This document shows, one piece after another, positions 17,960 through 27,127 of a DNA stretch of 45,029 bases. The notes under the pieces are model-generated. The model worked only from the letters and a program-made list of their open reading frames with translations, did not search any database and was not told the DNA's origin. Source of the stretch: Burkholderiales bacterium. Lineage in GTDB: Bacteria; Pseudomonadota; Gammaproteobacteria; Burkholderiales; Usitatibacteraceae. The first letter of the stretch is position 1. Every line of letters starts with the position of its first letter. A program made the position numbers and the translations under genes. Location of the stretch: contig JANYBL010000085.1 of NCBI GenBank assembly GCA_025360815.1, positions 1 through 45,029 of the forward strand, read 5' to 3'.

Positions 17960-18530
17960 TTAGCGTTCAACATATGCCCACTCAGGCGAAGCACGCACCG
18001 CGGCGAGCAAATCGTCAAACGCGGAAACATCGCTAGGTGTAAATTCAAACTAAGTCAGAAAATCAAACGGCTCGTCTGCAATCGGATCACGGCAATGAAA
18101 GCGCTTGCGCGCAATCGCTGGAAGGTAGTTCAGGCCGATGGCAATATGTTTAGATTGGGCCTCGAAGACTTCTCGGCAATCGTCTTGTGCCAGCGCCCAA
18201 TATGTCGCTTTTTTACGAATCGGAATCAATGCCCCGCTCGCCCCAGCCCTTCCTGTTTGCTGACTTCTCAAATTGCATGATATCGCGCTCATTGCTGGTC
18301 ATGCCGCGCAGTTGCCATATAAGTTGCCATATAAGTTGCCGTATGGGTTGCCATATAGGTTGCCGTATAGGTTGCCGTATAAGGTTGTCACATAGCATCA
18401 CTTGACAGCTCAGGTCTCCCCGTGACGACTGAAATGGAAGACGTAGCAGCCAGCGGCTCACCGGCCAAACAATGCAATTCATCGATTTGCCGGGCACCGT
18501 TTTGTCCACCAACAAAGTTGAATTGGCGCG
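17960..18530 (-). pseudogene. Decayed chlorite-dismutase-like gene (short, dimeric clade)
   Basis: Read on the minus strand in three frames, pieces of one protein follow in order. An N-terminal piece reads FNFVGGQNGARQ and then LAGEPLAATSSISVVTG. A middle piece reads LRGMTSNERD. A long piece reads ALIPIRKKATYWALAQDD, then EVFEAQSKHIAIGLNYLP, AIARKRFHCRD, EPFDFLT-stop-FEFTP and SPEWAYVER-stop. These match, from memory, the layout of the short chlorite dismutases (heme b proteins of the Nitrobacter type), including the His of the KHIAIGL segment that would bind heme. The gene is dead: at least two frameshifts, one TAG where a Trp is expected, an early stop after YVER, and a 12-bp tandem array inserted before LRGMTSNERD. 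Confidence 0.78.
18310..18381. repeat. 12-bp tandem array, six units
   Basis: Six head-to-tail 12-base units (AGTTGCCATATA, with G/A variation at the first, eighth and last bases) lie inside the decayed chlorite-dismutase-like gene, followed by a partial unit. Units run without spacers, so it is not a CRISPR array. In the minus-strand frame each unit reads as four residues such as QLIW or QPIR. Confidence 0.95.
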
Positions 18531-18697
18531 GAAAGATCGCCGATTGCGGCGTGTTTGGCATAATGGCATTTTCGTTTACGCTGAAAACTAAGCACAGCGC
18601 GAGCCCAATGCGTTTGCATACTGAACATATAGGATTGTATGTTGAGCCATATTTTCAACCAAATAAAGTCAGTCGGCCTTACAGCTATCCGTTCAAA

Positions 18698-21199
18698 CTA
18701 GGCCAACGCCCGAATCGTTGCTAATGGCGGCGAATCCACCGCTTTTCGCGTGCCGAGCAAGCCCGCAATTGCCACGCCAAGGCCACCACCCAAAATACCA
18801 ATCACCGGAATCCACCAATTGATGACGTATTTTACTTCCAGTACTTTATCGCTCAACAGCGCTGCCAATGCCATCGCGCCGGCTGATGCGATCAAACCGG
18901 CAAGCAAACCAATCGCTAAAAATTCGGCGAGTTGGACGACGATCATTTGCTTACGGCTCGCGCCTAGCGTCCGCATGATGGCGGCATCGAATACCCGCTC
19001 ATCTTGGGTGCTGGCAATCGCCGCGTAAAGCACAACGAGGCCTGCTGCCAAGGCGAACATGAACACATAGCTGACTGCATTCGCCACCTGGTTAGTGATG
19101 GTCCTGACTTGGTTCATGATTGCCGTTAAATCAATCACCGATAGATTCGGAAATTGCTTGATTAAGCCGTTCACCACGGCTTCATTCCCTGCCGCCAGTT
19201 TAAAGCTGGTGATGTAGCTGGCGGGATATTTCTCCAACACACCCGGGCTGGCAATGACAAAAAAATTCGGCTTGAAGCTGCTCCAATCAACCTTGCGTAG
19301 ATTGGTCACTTTGCCAGTGAAGCGCGAGCCTGCGATGTCATAAGTCAGCGTGCTGCCGACACCGATACCGAGGTTTTTAGCCAGACCTTCTTCGACTGAA
19401 AATTCCTTTTCTTTGGTTTCTGCCTTCCAAAATTTACCGTCAACAATCTGTGTGCCGACCTGTTGTTTCGTCGACCAAGATAGGTTGAATTCACGCTCGG
19501 ATGTCCGCCTAGCGCGTTCGTCTTTGTAGTCAGACGGCACGACTTTTTTATCGTTAATTTCAACTAGCCGGCCACGCACCATTGGATACAAATCGGGCAG
19601 ATCCATGTTCCGGGTTTTGAAATAATTTTTGACCGCCTCCAACTGATCACTCTGGATGTTGATAACAAAACGGTTTGGCATATCATCGCCGACAGTTGCC
19701 TGCCAATTAGTGATGAGATCGGTGCGTACCAGCGTTAGCATCAGCATCGCCATCAGCCCCAAACCAAGAGCCATGATTTGTACCAAACTACCACCGGCGT
19801 GGCGCTTCATGTTGGCAATGCCATAGCGCCAAGAGCCCGATGTTGCGCCGCGCAAGCTTGATGCCGCGCGGATCAGCAACCAACCCGCCAGACCCGCCGC
19901 AGCGAGCGCTACGACAAAGCCACCAACCGCGAACACACCCAACTTCAAATCGCCTGCCCGCCAAATAATCAGACCCGCCAAGGTGGCAAATCCGAGCAAG
20001 TAGGCAAAGGTTGCACCGGCATCGAAAGGGTCGAGATCGCGGCGCAGCACGCGTAGGGTGGATACTTTTCGGAGCGCTAATAATGGCGGCAACGTAAAGC
20101 CCAACAACAGTACCATACCGATCGCCAAACCTTGCAGCGCGGGCATGACTGTTGGGCTGGGAAGCGCAACCGTAAAAATCCCGGAGAGCAAGGCTGCAAG
20201 CCCTGTTTGGGCAATATACCCAGCCACCACGCCCAGCAAGCAGGCGATTAAACCCAGCGCCAAAAATTGCCATAAATTGAGTTTAAAAATGTCGGCCTGT
20301 GAGGCCCCCAGACACCGCATCATGGCCGCGCTATCCAGCTGCCGTTGCGAATAACGGCGTGCCGCCAGCGCCACGGCAACCGATGCCAAAATCACCGACA
20401 GTAACGCCGCAAGGCCTAAAAAATTCTGCGAACGCTCCAACGCAACGCGTACCTCGGCGCGCGAATCTTTCACACTTTCAATTCGCTCGCCGCGTTGCGT
20501 TTGGCCTTTAAACGTCGCCATGAAACCGTCGATTGATTTTTTATCGCCAGATAGAAGCAGCCGATATTTGACCCGGCTCCCGACTTGAACCAGATGCGTG
20601 GCTGCAAGGTCCCGGTGATTCAACATTGCCCGCGGTGCGATACCAAAATAATCAAGCACGCTATCGGGTTCTTTGGTGATGATCGCGGTGACCTTAAATT
20701 TTGAATCGCCAATTTTCAATTCATCACCGACCACAGCATTGAGGCGTGTGAGTAAAATGTCGGGAACCCATACCGTGCCCGCCGCGGGTACGCCAACCGC
20801 TTCTCGATCCACGCCGCCCGGCGTATCGGCAATACGAATTTTGCCGCGCAGCGGAAACCCATCGCTCATCGCTTTAATTTCGGCCAGATTGACGCCCTGC
20901 CCTTTGGCCTCATCGCCCGCGACCATGCTGGGGAACGTCGTCGTTTCCGCCATATTGAGCCCGAGGCGCACGGCTTCATCGCGGAATCGTTGCGGGGTCG
21001 GTGCATCAGTGACGACGACGACATCGGCGGCGATTAATTCGTTGGCCTGGGTGTTCAGCGCAGATTCAACACGATCGGCAAAAAATGAGACGGTGGTGAC
21101 GCTGGTAACGGCAATCCATAACGCAACCAATAAAACCTTGGCCTCACCGGATTTGGCGTTGCGACGGAGGAGTTTGAAAGCTAATAATAGTTTTTTCAT
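18698..21199 (-). CDS. ybbP: ABC transporter permease, YbbP/FtsX family
   Basis: The 833-residue membrane protein has an N-terminal helix, a large periplasmic domain (about 45-240), three to four helices with an FtsX domain (about 255-390), further helices in the middle (about 395-450), a second periplasmic domain (about 480-690), and a C-terminal FtsX domain with three helices (about 700-825) ending in a DSPPLATIRAL-like segment. It follows the ATPase gene by 18 bases on the same strand. In Escherichia coli YbbA-YbbP lies divergent from tesA exactly as here, and the complex is thought to extract hydrophobic compounds from the inner membrane for hydrolysis by TesA. Substrates are not known from sequence. 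Confidence 0.9.
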   Translation of the reverse strand: MKKLLLAFKLLRRNAKSGEAKVLLVALWIAVTSVTTVSFFADRVESALNTQANELIAADVVVVTDAPTPQRFRDEAVRLGLNMAETTTFPSMVAGDEAKGQGVNLAEIKAMSDGFPLRGKIRIADTPGGVDREAVGVPAAGTVWVPDILLTRLNAVVGDELKIGDSKFKVTAIITKEPDSVLDYFGIAPRAMLNHRDLAATHLVQVGSRVKYRLLLSGDKKSIDGFMATFKGQTQRGERIESVKDSRAEVRVALERSQNFLGLAALLSVILASVAVALAARRYSQRQLDSAAMMRCLGASQADIFKLNLWQFLALGLIACLLGVVAGYIAQTGLAALLSGIFTVALPSPTVMPALQGLAIGMVLLLGFTLPPLLALRKVSTLRVLRRDLDPFDAGATFAYLLGFATLAGLIIWRAGDLKLGVFAVGGFVVALAAAGLAGWLLIRAASSLRGATSGSWRYGIANMKRHAGGSLVQIMALGLGLMAMLMLTLVRTDLITNWQATVGDDMPNRFVINIQSDQLEAVKNYFKTRNMDLPDLYPMVRGRLVEINDKKVVPSDYKDERARRTSEREFNLSWSTKQQVGTQIVDGKFWKAETKEKEFSVEEGLAKNLGIGVGSTLTYDIAGSRFTGKVTNLRKVDWSSFKPNFFVIASPGVLEKYPASYITSFKLAAGNEAVVNGLIKQFPNLSVIDLTAIMNQVRTITNQVANAVSYVFMFALAAGLVVLYAAIASTQDERVFDAAIMRTLGASRKQMIVVQLAEFLAIGLLAGLIASAGAMALAALLSDKVLEVKYVINWWIPVIGILGGGLGVAIAGLLGTRKAVDSPPLATIRALA

Positions 21200-21217
21200 G
21201 GAAATTTTATGCCGAGC

Positions 21218-21973
21218 TTACATCGCCATCGCGGCTTGTTCGTCTTCGGTGCTGACGATGCCTTCGTCAATTGTTAGCCGACGCCCGCATCGCGCGGCGA
21301 GGTTCAGATCGTGGGTGACCAAAATCAACGTCGTGCCGCGTTCACGGTTTAGTTCAAACAGCAAATCAATCATCGCTCTGCCCGTTTTGGCATCCAAGTT
21401 GCCGGTGGGTTCGTCGGCAAACAAGAGCTTCGGTTCGGTCACAAACGCCCGTGCAATTGCCACCCGTTGTTGTTCACCGCCCGATAACTGCTTCGGATAG
21501 TGCGTCAACCTCGACCCCAGGCCAACGCGGCCCAGAATTGCCGTGGCACGCGCTTCGGCGTCGACTACGCCGGATAGCTCCAGCGGCAACATTACGTTTT
21601 CGAGCGCGGTCAATGATGGCAACAACTGAAAAGACTGAAATACGAAGCCGACTAATCTGCCGCGGAGCTTGGCGCGGCCGTCTTCATTGAGCGCAAATAA
21701 ATCTTCACCGTTGATAAAAACCTTCCCCTCGGTCGGATTGTCCAGCCCAGCCATCAAACCCAGCAGTGTTGACTTGCCTGAGCCAGACGCGCCAACAACC
21801 GCCACCGCTTCACCGGCACCAACGCTAAAATTAGCGTTGTTGACGATGGTTAGCGTCGTATTGGTGGTGCCATCGGTGGTCGGCACGCGTTTGGAGAGAT
21901 GATCGACGCGGATGATGGCGACGGGGTTTTGTGGAATGGGCGTAACAGTCGCAGCAACGTTGGAATCAGGCAT
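21218..21973 (-). CDS. ybbA: ABC transporter ATPase, YbbA family
   Basis: This is the nucleotide-binding subunit for the permease downstream. It has Walker A GASGSGKST, the Q-loop FQSFQLLPSLTALENV, the signature LSGGEQQRVAIARA, Walker B LLFADEPTGNLD and the switch THDLNLAARC. The layout is that of the LolD/MacB/YbbA type, which use mechanical energy rather than forming a channel. From Met at 21973 the protein has 251 residues, a little longer than typical; the frame is open to 22090 and several ATGs lie between, none with a clear ribosome-binding site. The gene is divergent from the TesA-like gene. Confidence 0.92.
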   Translation of the reverse strand: MPDSNVAATVTPIPQNPVAIIRVDHLSKRVPTTDGTTNTTLTIVNNANFSVGAGEAVAVVGASGSGKSTLLGLMAGLDNPTEGKVFINGEDLFALNEDGRAKLRGRLVGFVFQSFQLLPSLTALENVMLPLELSGVVDAEARATAILGRVGLGSRLTHYPKQLSGGEQQRVAIARAFVTEPKLLFADEPTGNLDAKTGRAMIDLLFELNRERGTTLILVTHDLNLAARCGRRLTIDEGIVSTEDEQAAMAM

Positions 21974-22207
21974 TTGATGAATATTCAGTTCTGATTGGAG
22001 TGGATGGGGGCAGATGGAGATTGGCGTGGTTGAATTCGTCATTGTCAGCGCCATCTTAGATGGTGTCATCATAGCGGGTGCTGGAAGCAATGTGGTGCTG
22101 ATAAAACGTTTTCTAAAGTGCTTTTGAGTTCTTTACGTTTGTTGCGGAAGTTTTTGTTAAGGTTTTTGTCCCGTTTTTTTGGGGTTCTTATTGAAGGTCT
22201 AAGGGAT

Positions 22208-23074
22208 ATGGTTAAGGTTGCACGATTTTATTTATTTTCAAGGGCTTGGTTGGGAATTTCCGACGCATTCGTAACCGCCGGCGCCTTCGCCGCGCTGACG
22301 AGCACAACTGCGACCAGCGCAATGTTTAGGACGATTTCTAGGACAACAGCTCTGACAGCAGCGCTGGTGCTTACGTTCCCCGCATTTGCAGGCAACACTG
22401 CTAGCAACGTCATGAGCAGTGAGGCGAAGCATGTCAGCACCACTAGTCTCAAGGCAAGCCCCGCTGCGACCAAAGAACGAATCATGGTGTTCGGCGACAG
22501 TTTATCGGCAGCATATGGCATCAATGTGGCAGACGGCTGGGTTGCGTTGATGGCAGCGAAGTTGCAGCCGCGCGGCGTTGAGGTGGTGAATTCGAGCATC
22601 AGCGGCGAAACCTCGAGCGGTGGCTTGGCGCGGATAAAAGCCGATTTGGCGAGCATTAAACCGAGCATCGTCTTGGTGGCGTTGGGGGCGAATGACGGCT
22701 TACGCGGCTTGCCGGTCGCCGCGATGCAAAAAAACCTTGATGCGATCATCGTTGCGAGCCGAGCTACCGGCGCTCGTGTGGTGGTAGTCGGTGTTCAAAT
22801 CCCCCCCAACTACGGCATCGATTACACGAAGGCGTTTAACGCCGTATTCCCAGCCTTGGCAAAGCAATATAGCGCGCCGCTGGTTGCGTTTTTGCTTGAC
22901 GGGATCGCCGATAAATTGGAGTTTTTCCAAGCTGATCGTTTGCATCCTGTGGCCGCCGCCCAGCCGCGGGTATTGCAAAATGTAATGCCGATAGTGGAGC
23001 TGGCGCTAAAAAATCGCCCGCAAAATGAATCATCGAATACACCCAGACAACTCCTCACCAAACAAAAAAAATGA
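22208..23074 (+). CDS. tesA: TesA-like SGNH esterase/lysophospholipase, exported
   Basis: The enzyme belongs to the SGNH hydrolases, which cleave esters and thioesters of lipids in the periplasm. All blocks are visible: the nucleophile block VFGDSLSAAYG, a glycine in the SGETSSGG block, GANDGLRG, and the DRLHP block with Asp and His. The start is uncertain: the frame is open from a GTG at 22118; the ATG at 22208 has a GAAGG/AAGGG sequence before it; the ATG at 22322 would place the clear signal peptide (TALTAALVLTFPAFAGN) at the very N-terminus. The gene is divergent from ybbA-ybbP, as in Escherichia coli, and its end overlaps mnmH by four bases. Confidence 0.9.
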   Translation: MVKVARFYLFSRAWLGISDAFVTAGAFAALTSTTATSAMFRTISRTTALTAALVLTFPAFAGNTASNVMSSEAKHVSTTSLKASPAATKERIMVFGDSLSAAYGINVADGWVALMAAKLQPRGVEVVNSSISGETSSGGLARIKADLASIKPSIVLVALGANDGLRGLPVAAMQKNLDAIIVASRATGARVVVVGVQIPPNYGIDYTKAFNAVFPALAKQYSAPLVAFLLDGIADKLEFFQADRLHPVAAAQPRVLQNVMPIVELALKNRPQNESSNTPRQLLTKQKK

Positions 23075-24249
23075 ATGACAACACGGTCGCGCCGTCATTA
23101 GCGAATTCTGTCGTAAGTCCCGTCGTGAGTTCCTTGGCGAGCCCGGCGGGAGGCCGCGCCATTGGCCAGCATAGCAACGGCAGCCATTACCCAAGCATTC
23201 AGCCGCTGCCCTTGAGCCGCGATGATCTCGCCAAATTCGATGCGATCGTTGATACCCGCAGTCCGGCAGAATTCGCTCTCGATCATGTTCCTAACGCGAT
23301 CAACTGCCCGGTCCTGACCAATGAAGAGCGCATTATCGTTGGCACGCTCCATAAGCAAGCATCTCCATTTGAGGCCAAAAAAGTTGGCGCGGCGATGGTG
23401 GCGCGTAACATCGCCAAACATATCGACGAGCAGTTTCGGGACAAGCCCAAGCACTGGAAGCCACTGATTTATTGCTGGCGCGGCGGCGCACGATCCGGTG
23501 CCGCCACCCATATTTTCCGGGCCATCGGCTGGGGTGCGGTGCAGTTGCAAGGTGGCTACAAAGCATGGCGGGCACAAGTGGTGAGTGATTTAGAAACCAT
23601 GCCTAATCAATTTCGTTATGAAGTCATTTGCGGACGTACCGGCTCGGGCAAAAGCCGCCTGCTCGAATCGCTTGCTGCACAGGGCGCGCAGGTGCTCGAC
23701 CTTGAAAAACTCGCGGCTCACAAAGGTTCAGTACTGGGGAATCTGCCAAATCAGCCGCAGCCCGCGCAAAAAATGTTGGATAGTCGCATCTGGGCAGAGC
23801 TCGCCCAATTCGACCCGACCCGCCCAGTGTTCGTTGAAGCTGAAAGCAAAAAAATCGGCGTGCTGCGCGTGCCAGACCCACTAATCCGGGCGATGTGGCA
23901 AGGCCGTTGCCATGAAATGATCACGCCGCAATTGCTGCGGGTTGCGCTATTGCACGAGGAATACGCGCATCTGATTGCCGATCAAACCATGCTATTTTTT
24001 AAACTTGACTGCCTTGCTGCCCTGCACTCCCGTGAACAAATCGCGAATTGGAAAAGCATGGCCGTCAATGGGCAATGGCATGCATTCGTCAAGAGCATGT
24101 TAGACCGCCACTATGACCCAGCCTATGACCGCTCAATGTTTAAAAATTATGCGGGCGTGCCCGACGCAAAGCCGATTCACATTACGGATATTTCAGCGCA
24201 TGGATTTGATACGCAAGCGCGTTTATTGAACCAATCGTTGAGCGATTGA
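23071..24249 (+). CDS. mnmH: tRNA 2-selenouridine/geranyl-2-thiouridine synthase
   Basis: MnmH (SelU, YbbB) geranylates and then selenates 2-thiouridine at the wobble position of certain tRNAs, using selenophosphate. The 392 residues show an N-terminal rhodanese domain with the active cysteine Cys135 in YCWRGGARSG, and a P-loop domain with GRTGSGKS at 188-195, followed by the PQPAQKMLDSRIWAEL segment and FVEAESKKIG. The first 40 residues are a variable Ser/Val/Ala-rich extension. The ATG overlaps the TesA-like stop codon (ATGA), so expression is coupled. In Escherichia coli mnmH (ybbB) is also close to ybbA-ybbP-tesA. selD is not in the window. Confidence 0.93.
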   Translation: MNDNTVAPSLANSVVSPVVSSLASPAGGRAIGQHSNGSHYPSIQPLPLSRDDLAKFDAIVDTRSPAEFALDHVPNAINCPVLTNEERIIVGTLHKQASPFEAKKVGAAMVARNIAKHIDEQFRDKPKHWKPLIYCWRGGARSGAATHIFRAIGWGAVQLQGGYKAWRAQVVSDLETMPNQFRYEVICGRTGSGKSRLLESLAAQGAQVLDLEKLAAHKGSVLGNLPNQPQPAQKMLDSRIWAELAQFDPTRPVFVEAESKKIGVLRVPDPLIRAMWQGRCHEMITPQLLRVALLHEEYAHLIADQTMLFFKLDCLAALHSREQIANWKSMAVNGQWHAFVKSMLDRHYDPAYDRSMFKNYAGVPDAKPIHITDISAHGFDTQARLLNQSLSD

Positions 24250-24605
24250 GACTGCGTGCGGTATTTTTTATTTCAGCTTTAGCCGGTTGGCTTTTTCCGC
24301 TGATATCGCGCTGGAGCCATCTCGTTTAGGCAAAACTGTCTCAATGTTGCAACACCCGCGCTTGCTCAAGTGCCTATTTGCTACGTGGGTCAATTCAAAG
24401 CCGTTACAATAAAAAGCGATTGAATCAAAGCGGCGGACAAAGCGGCGGATTATAGCTGTCCACCAGCGCTACCAATAGCACTGTCGAACCGCGCCGTCGA
24501 AATGCATCGGCAACGCAACAAAACGACTTGCGGTCCAAGTCAAAGCCAGGAATAAAGTAGAACAAAGCAACAAACCAAAATACAACTTAAACCGAGGGAA
24601 ATGCT
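24250..24605. other. Intergenic region before the TonB receptor gene
   Basis: About 355 bases without a gene. A short hairpin (AGCC with GGCT followed by T5, near 24285-24298) could be a weak terminator for mnmH. A perfect 12-base tandem duplication (CAAAGCGGCGGA) lies at 24426-24449. The promoter of the receptor gene must be here, but I cannot place it. GAGGGA before the ATG is a good ribosome-binding site. Confidence 0.5.
24426..24449. repeat. 12-bp tandem duplication
   Basis: The unit CAAAGCGGCGGA occurs twice, perfectly and without a gap, upstream of the TonB-dependent receptor gene. Confidence 0.9.
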
Positions 24606-27026
24606 ATGACTCCACTTCGTAAAGCCGTCTTGTTCAGTTTATATGGCGCTGTTTCTATTCCCGCCATCGCGGTGCTGGCTTCGCAAAACGCGTTGGCACA
24701 AACTCCACCAGCCGCTCCGGCAGTTGCGGCCGCGGACAAGAAAGACCCTGTTGCCATTGATACAATTACCATTGTCGGTTCGCGCCGCGCCAATGCTTCC
24801 GCGACGGATACAACCGTTCCTGTTGATCTAATTTCGTTAACCCGCGTGGCCGAACAGGGTGGCCAGTTTGATTTGGCACAATCGCTTCAATATCTCTCCC
24901 CTTCTTTCAATTCCACCCGGCAGACTGGCGCTGATGGCGCCGACTTGATTGATTCTGCGGCATTACGCGGCTTGGGCTCAGACCAGACGTTGGTGCTGGT
25001 GAACGGCAAACGTCGTCATACAACTGCTCTGGTGAATCTTTTCGGTGCGCGCAATCGCGGCAACACCGGCACTGACATGAACGCGATCCCGCTCTTGGCA
25101 ATTGAAAACGTTCAAGTGCTGCGCGACGGTGCGGCCGCACAATATGGCTCCGACGCGATTGCAGGTGTGATCGATATTGGCCTCAAAAAACGCGCCGGTT
25201 GCGAAGCAGTAGCCGGTTATAGTCAATACTCAGAAGGCGACGGCAAAAACTATCTGACCTCCGCGTATTGCGGTTTTAAAGTTGGCGAAAACGGCATCGT
25301 TGGTGTCACTGCGGAATACGTCAATCGTGGCCGCTCTAACCGAGCTGAACCCGGCAACCCGCGCATTATCGGTGACACCCAAGCCAAAAACGCAACCGTT
25401 TACATCAACGGCGAAATCCCCACTGGTGGCGCGGGCAAATCGTATTTCACGCTTGGGGCGCAAACACGTGATGCCTCCTCGGCGGCGTTTGCACGCGGCG
25501 GTGTTGGCTCAGACGATATTCCCTCGCGAAATTCAGCTGCGCAGTATCCCAACGGCTTTGTGCCCTTCATCAACGGTGACATCACGGATCGTTACCTTAC
25601 TGTGGGCCATCGTGGGCAAATCGGCGACTGGAACTCTGACTTTTCGCAAACCTATGGCTACAACAAGCTGGCCTACAACATTAGCAACACCATCAATGCG
25701 TCGATCGCGAACCTTCCCGCCAGCAACGGCAGGAGCGCCAGCAAATTTGATGCGGGCGGTTTTTCATTTGGCCAGCTGACGACCAACTTTGACGTAAACC
25801 GCTTTTTCGACGGTATTGCGAATGGCATGAACATCGCATTCGGCGGCGAATATCGCCGCGAAGATTACAAAATTTTTGCCGGCGAGCCGGGGTCATACAT
25901 TGATGCCGATGGTGTGGGTAACGGCGGCAATGCCGGCAGCCAGGGTTTTCCGGGCTTTCAGCCGAGCGACGCAACGAACCGCAACCGCAATAGCGTTGCC
26001 GCTTACGTGGACATTGAAACTGATGTCACCAAGCTATTCAAAGTCCAGACCGCTGTGCGCGCCGAAAAATTTAGTGATTTTGGCTCAACAGTAACAGGGA
26101 AACTTGCCGCCTCGTTTAAAGCGAGCGAGCAATTCTTGCTGCGTGCGTCGGCTAGCACCGGCTTCCGTGCACCATCATTACAACAGGTTTATTTCTCGTC
26201 AACCTTTACCGACTTTATTAGCGGCAAGCCGCAAGATGTGGTTCTGGCACCCAATGGTGGCGCGGTCGCCAACGCGGCGGGCATTCCCAAATTGAAGGAA
26301 GAGAAATCAAAGAGCGGCACTCTGGGTTTTACCTTTAGCCCCGGCGCTGTTACCGCATTCACTGCCGATTTGTACCAGATCACCATCGACGACCGTATTG
26401 TTCTTTCAGGCCGATTCGATGCTGATAACTATCCGGCTTTGGGTGCGACCCTGCAAAAATTAGGCGTCGGCCAAGCGCAGTTTTTCGTAAATTCGGTGAA
26501 TACGAAAACACAAGGCGTCGATTTCACATTCTCAACCAAAGCGGATTTTGGCATGGGCAAATTGAACACCTACCTGGCCTACAACTACAGCAAAACCGAG
26601 GTGACTGGGATTAAAGCGCCACCATCGTTACGCGGTTTTGAAGACGTCTTGCTCTCCGAGCGTGAGCGTTTGTTCATTGAACAGGGCGGCCCGCGCAGCA
26701 AAGCGACGCTCGGCTTTGAATACAGCTCCGGCTCAATATCAACGGACTTTAAAATAATTCACTTTGGCGAGCAAACTTTGGGCACTTTCTCGGGCACTGC
26801 AAACGGTGTCCCGAACGCCCGCTACGCGCCAAAAACATCGGCCGATCTAAGTCTTACCTACAGCTTCGATAAAAATACCAAAATCACCATCGGTGGCAAC
26901 AATATTTTCAACGTCAAACCAACCAAGCAAAATCCGGATGAAACCGACAATGGCTTCATTTACGACAGCGTGCAATTCGGCTTAAACGGCGCCTCGTATT
27001 TCGCACGATTCTGGAAGCGTTTCTGA
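24606..27026 (+). CDS. TonB-dependent outer-membrane receptor
   Basis: The 806-residue protein has a signal peptide ending near QNALAQ (about residue 32), a TonB-box-like segment DTITIVGSR at about 52-60, a plug domain (about 65-195) with the ALRGLGSDQTLVLVNGKRR and VQVLRDGAAAQYGSDAIAGVI motifs, and a 22-strand barrel that ends in the terminal Phe of ARFWKRF. Two cysteines near residues 199 and 222 could form a disulfide in the first barrel loop. It takes up a substrate across the outer membrane with TonB energy. The ligand cannot be read from sequence: there is no siderophore synthesis gene or sigma/anti-sigma pair nearby, and the following genes are for phosphate, across about 340 bases. 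Confidence 0.92.
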   Translation: MTPLRKAVLFSLYGAVSIPAIAVLASQNALAQTPPAAPAVAAADKKDPVAIDTITIVGSRRANASATDTTVPVDLISLTRVAEQGGQFDLAQSLQYLSPSFNSTRQTGADGADLIDSAALRGLGSDQTLVLVNGKRRHTTALVNLFGARNRGNTGTDMNAIPLLAIENVQVLRDGAAAQYGSDAIAGVIDIGLKKRAGCEAVAGYSQYSEGDGKNYLTSAYCGFKVGENGIVGVTAEYVNRGRSNRAEPGNPRIIGDTQAKNATVYINGEIPTGGAGKSYFTLGAQTRDASSAAFARGGVGSDDIPSRNSAAQYPNGFVPFINGDITDRYLTVGHRGQIGDWNSDFSQTYGYNKLAYNISNTINASIANLPASNGRSASKFDAGGFSFGQLTTNFDVNRFFDGIANGMNIAFGGEYRREDYKIFAGEPGSYIDADGVGNGGNAGSQGFPGFQPSDATNRNRNSVAAYVDIETDVTKLFKVQTAVRAEKFSDFGSTVTGKLAASFKASEQFLLRASASTGFRAPSLQQVYFSSTFTDFISGKPQDVVLAPNGGAVANAAGIPKLKEEKSKSGTLGFTFSPGAVTAFTADLYQITIDDRIVLSGRFDADNYPALGATLQKLGVGQAQFFVNSVNTKTQGVDFTFSTKADFGMGKLNTYLAYNYSKTEVTGIKAPPSLRGFEDVLLSERERLFIEQGGPRSKATLGFEYSSGSISTDFKIIHFGEQTLGTFSGTANGVPNARYAPKTSADLSLTYSFDKNTKITIGGNNIFNVKPTKQNPDETDNGFIYDSVQFGLNGASYFARFWKRF

Positions 27027-27083
27027 TCGCTTAGCTGTTAGCTTTGCAATGGCCCGAGCGGACTAGTTTTTTAAACACTAGCG

Positions 27084-27127
27084 CTGGCGGGGAATTTCAG
27101 GCAATATTGCCTGAAACTCCCCGCCAG
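27084..27127. repeat. Near-perfect inverted repeat, 22-bp arms, no spacer
   Basis: The left arm (CTGGCGGGG..TTTCAGGCAAT) and right arm are complementary at 21 of 22 positions and meet at AATATT; flanking CTAG on both sides extends the symmetry. It lies 57 bases past the receptor stop. As RNA it would form a long hairpin and might end transcription, but no T run follows in either direction. It could also be a small mobile or repetitive element. Confidence 0.85.

Noticed and set aside
18310-18381. Possible CRISPR array
   Set aside because: Units are 12 bases and directly adjacent with no spacers; it is a tandem repeat.
20673-21500. 275-codon plus-strand open frame
   Set aside because: It is antisense to the ends of ybbA and ybbP, both of which have strong motif support.
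22228-22749. 173-codon minus-strand open frame
   Set aside because: It overlaps the TesA-like gene, whose SGNH blocks are clear.
24285-24300. Terminator after mnmH
   Set aside because: The stem is only four base pairs; too weak to call.
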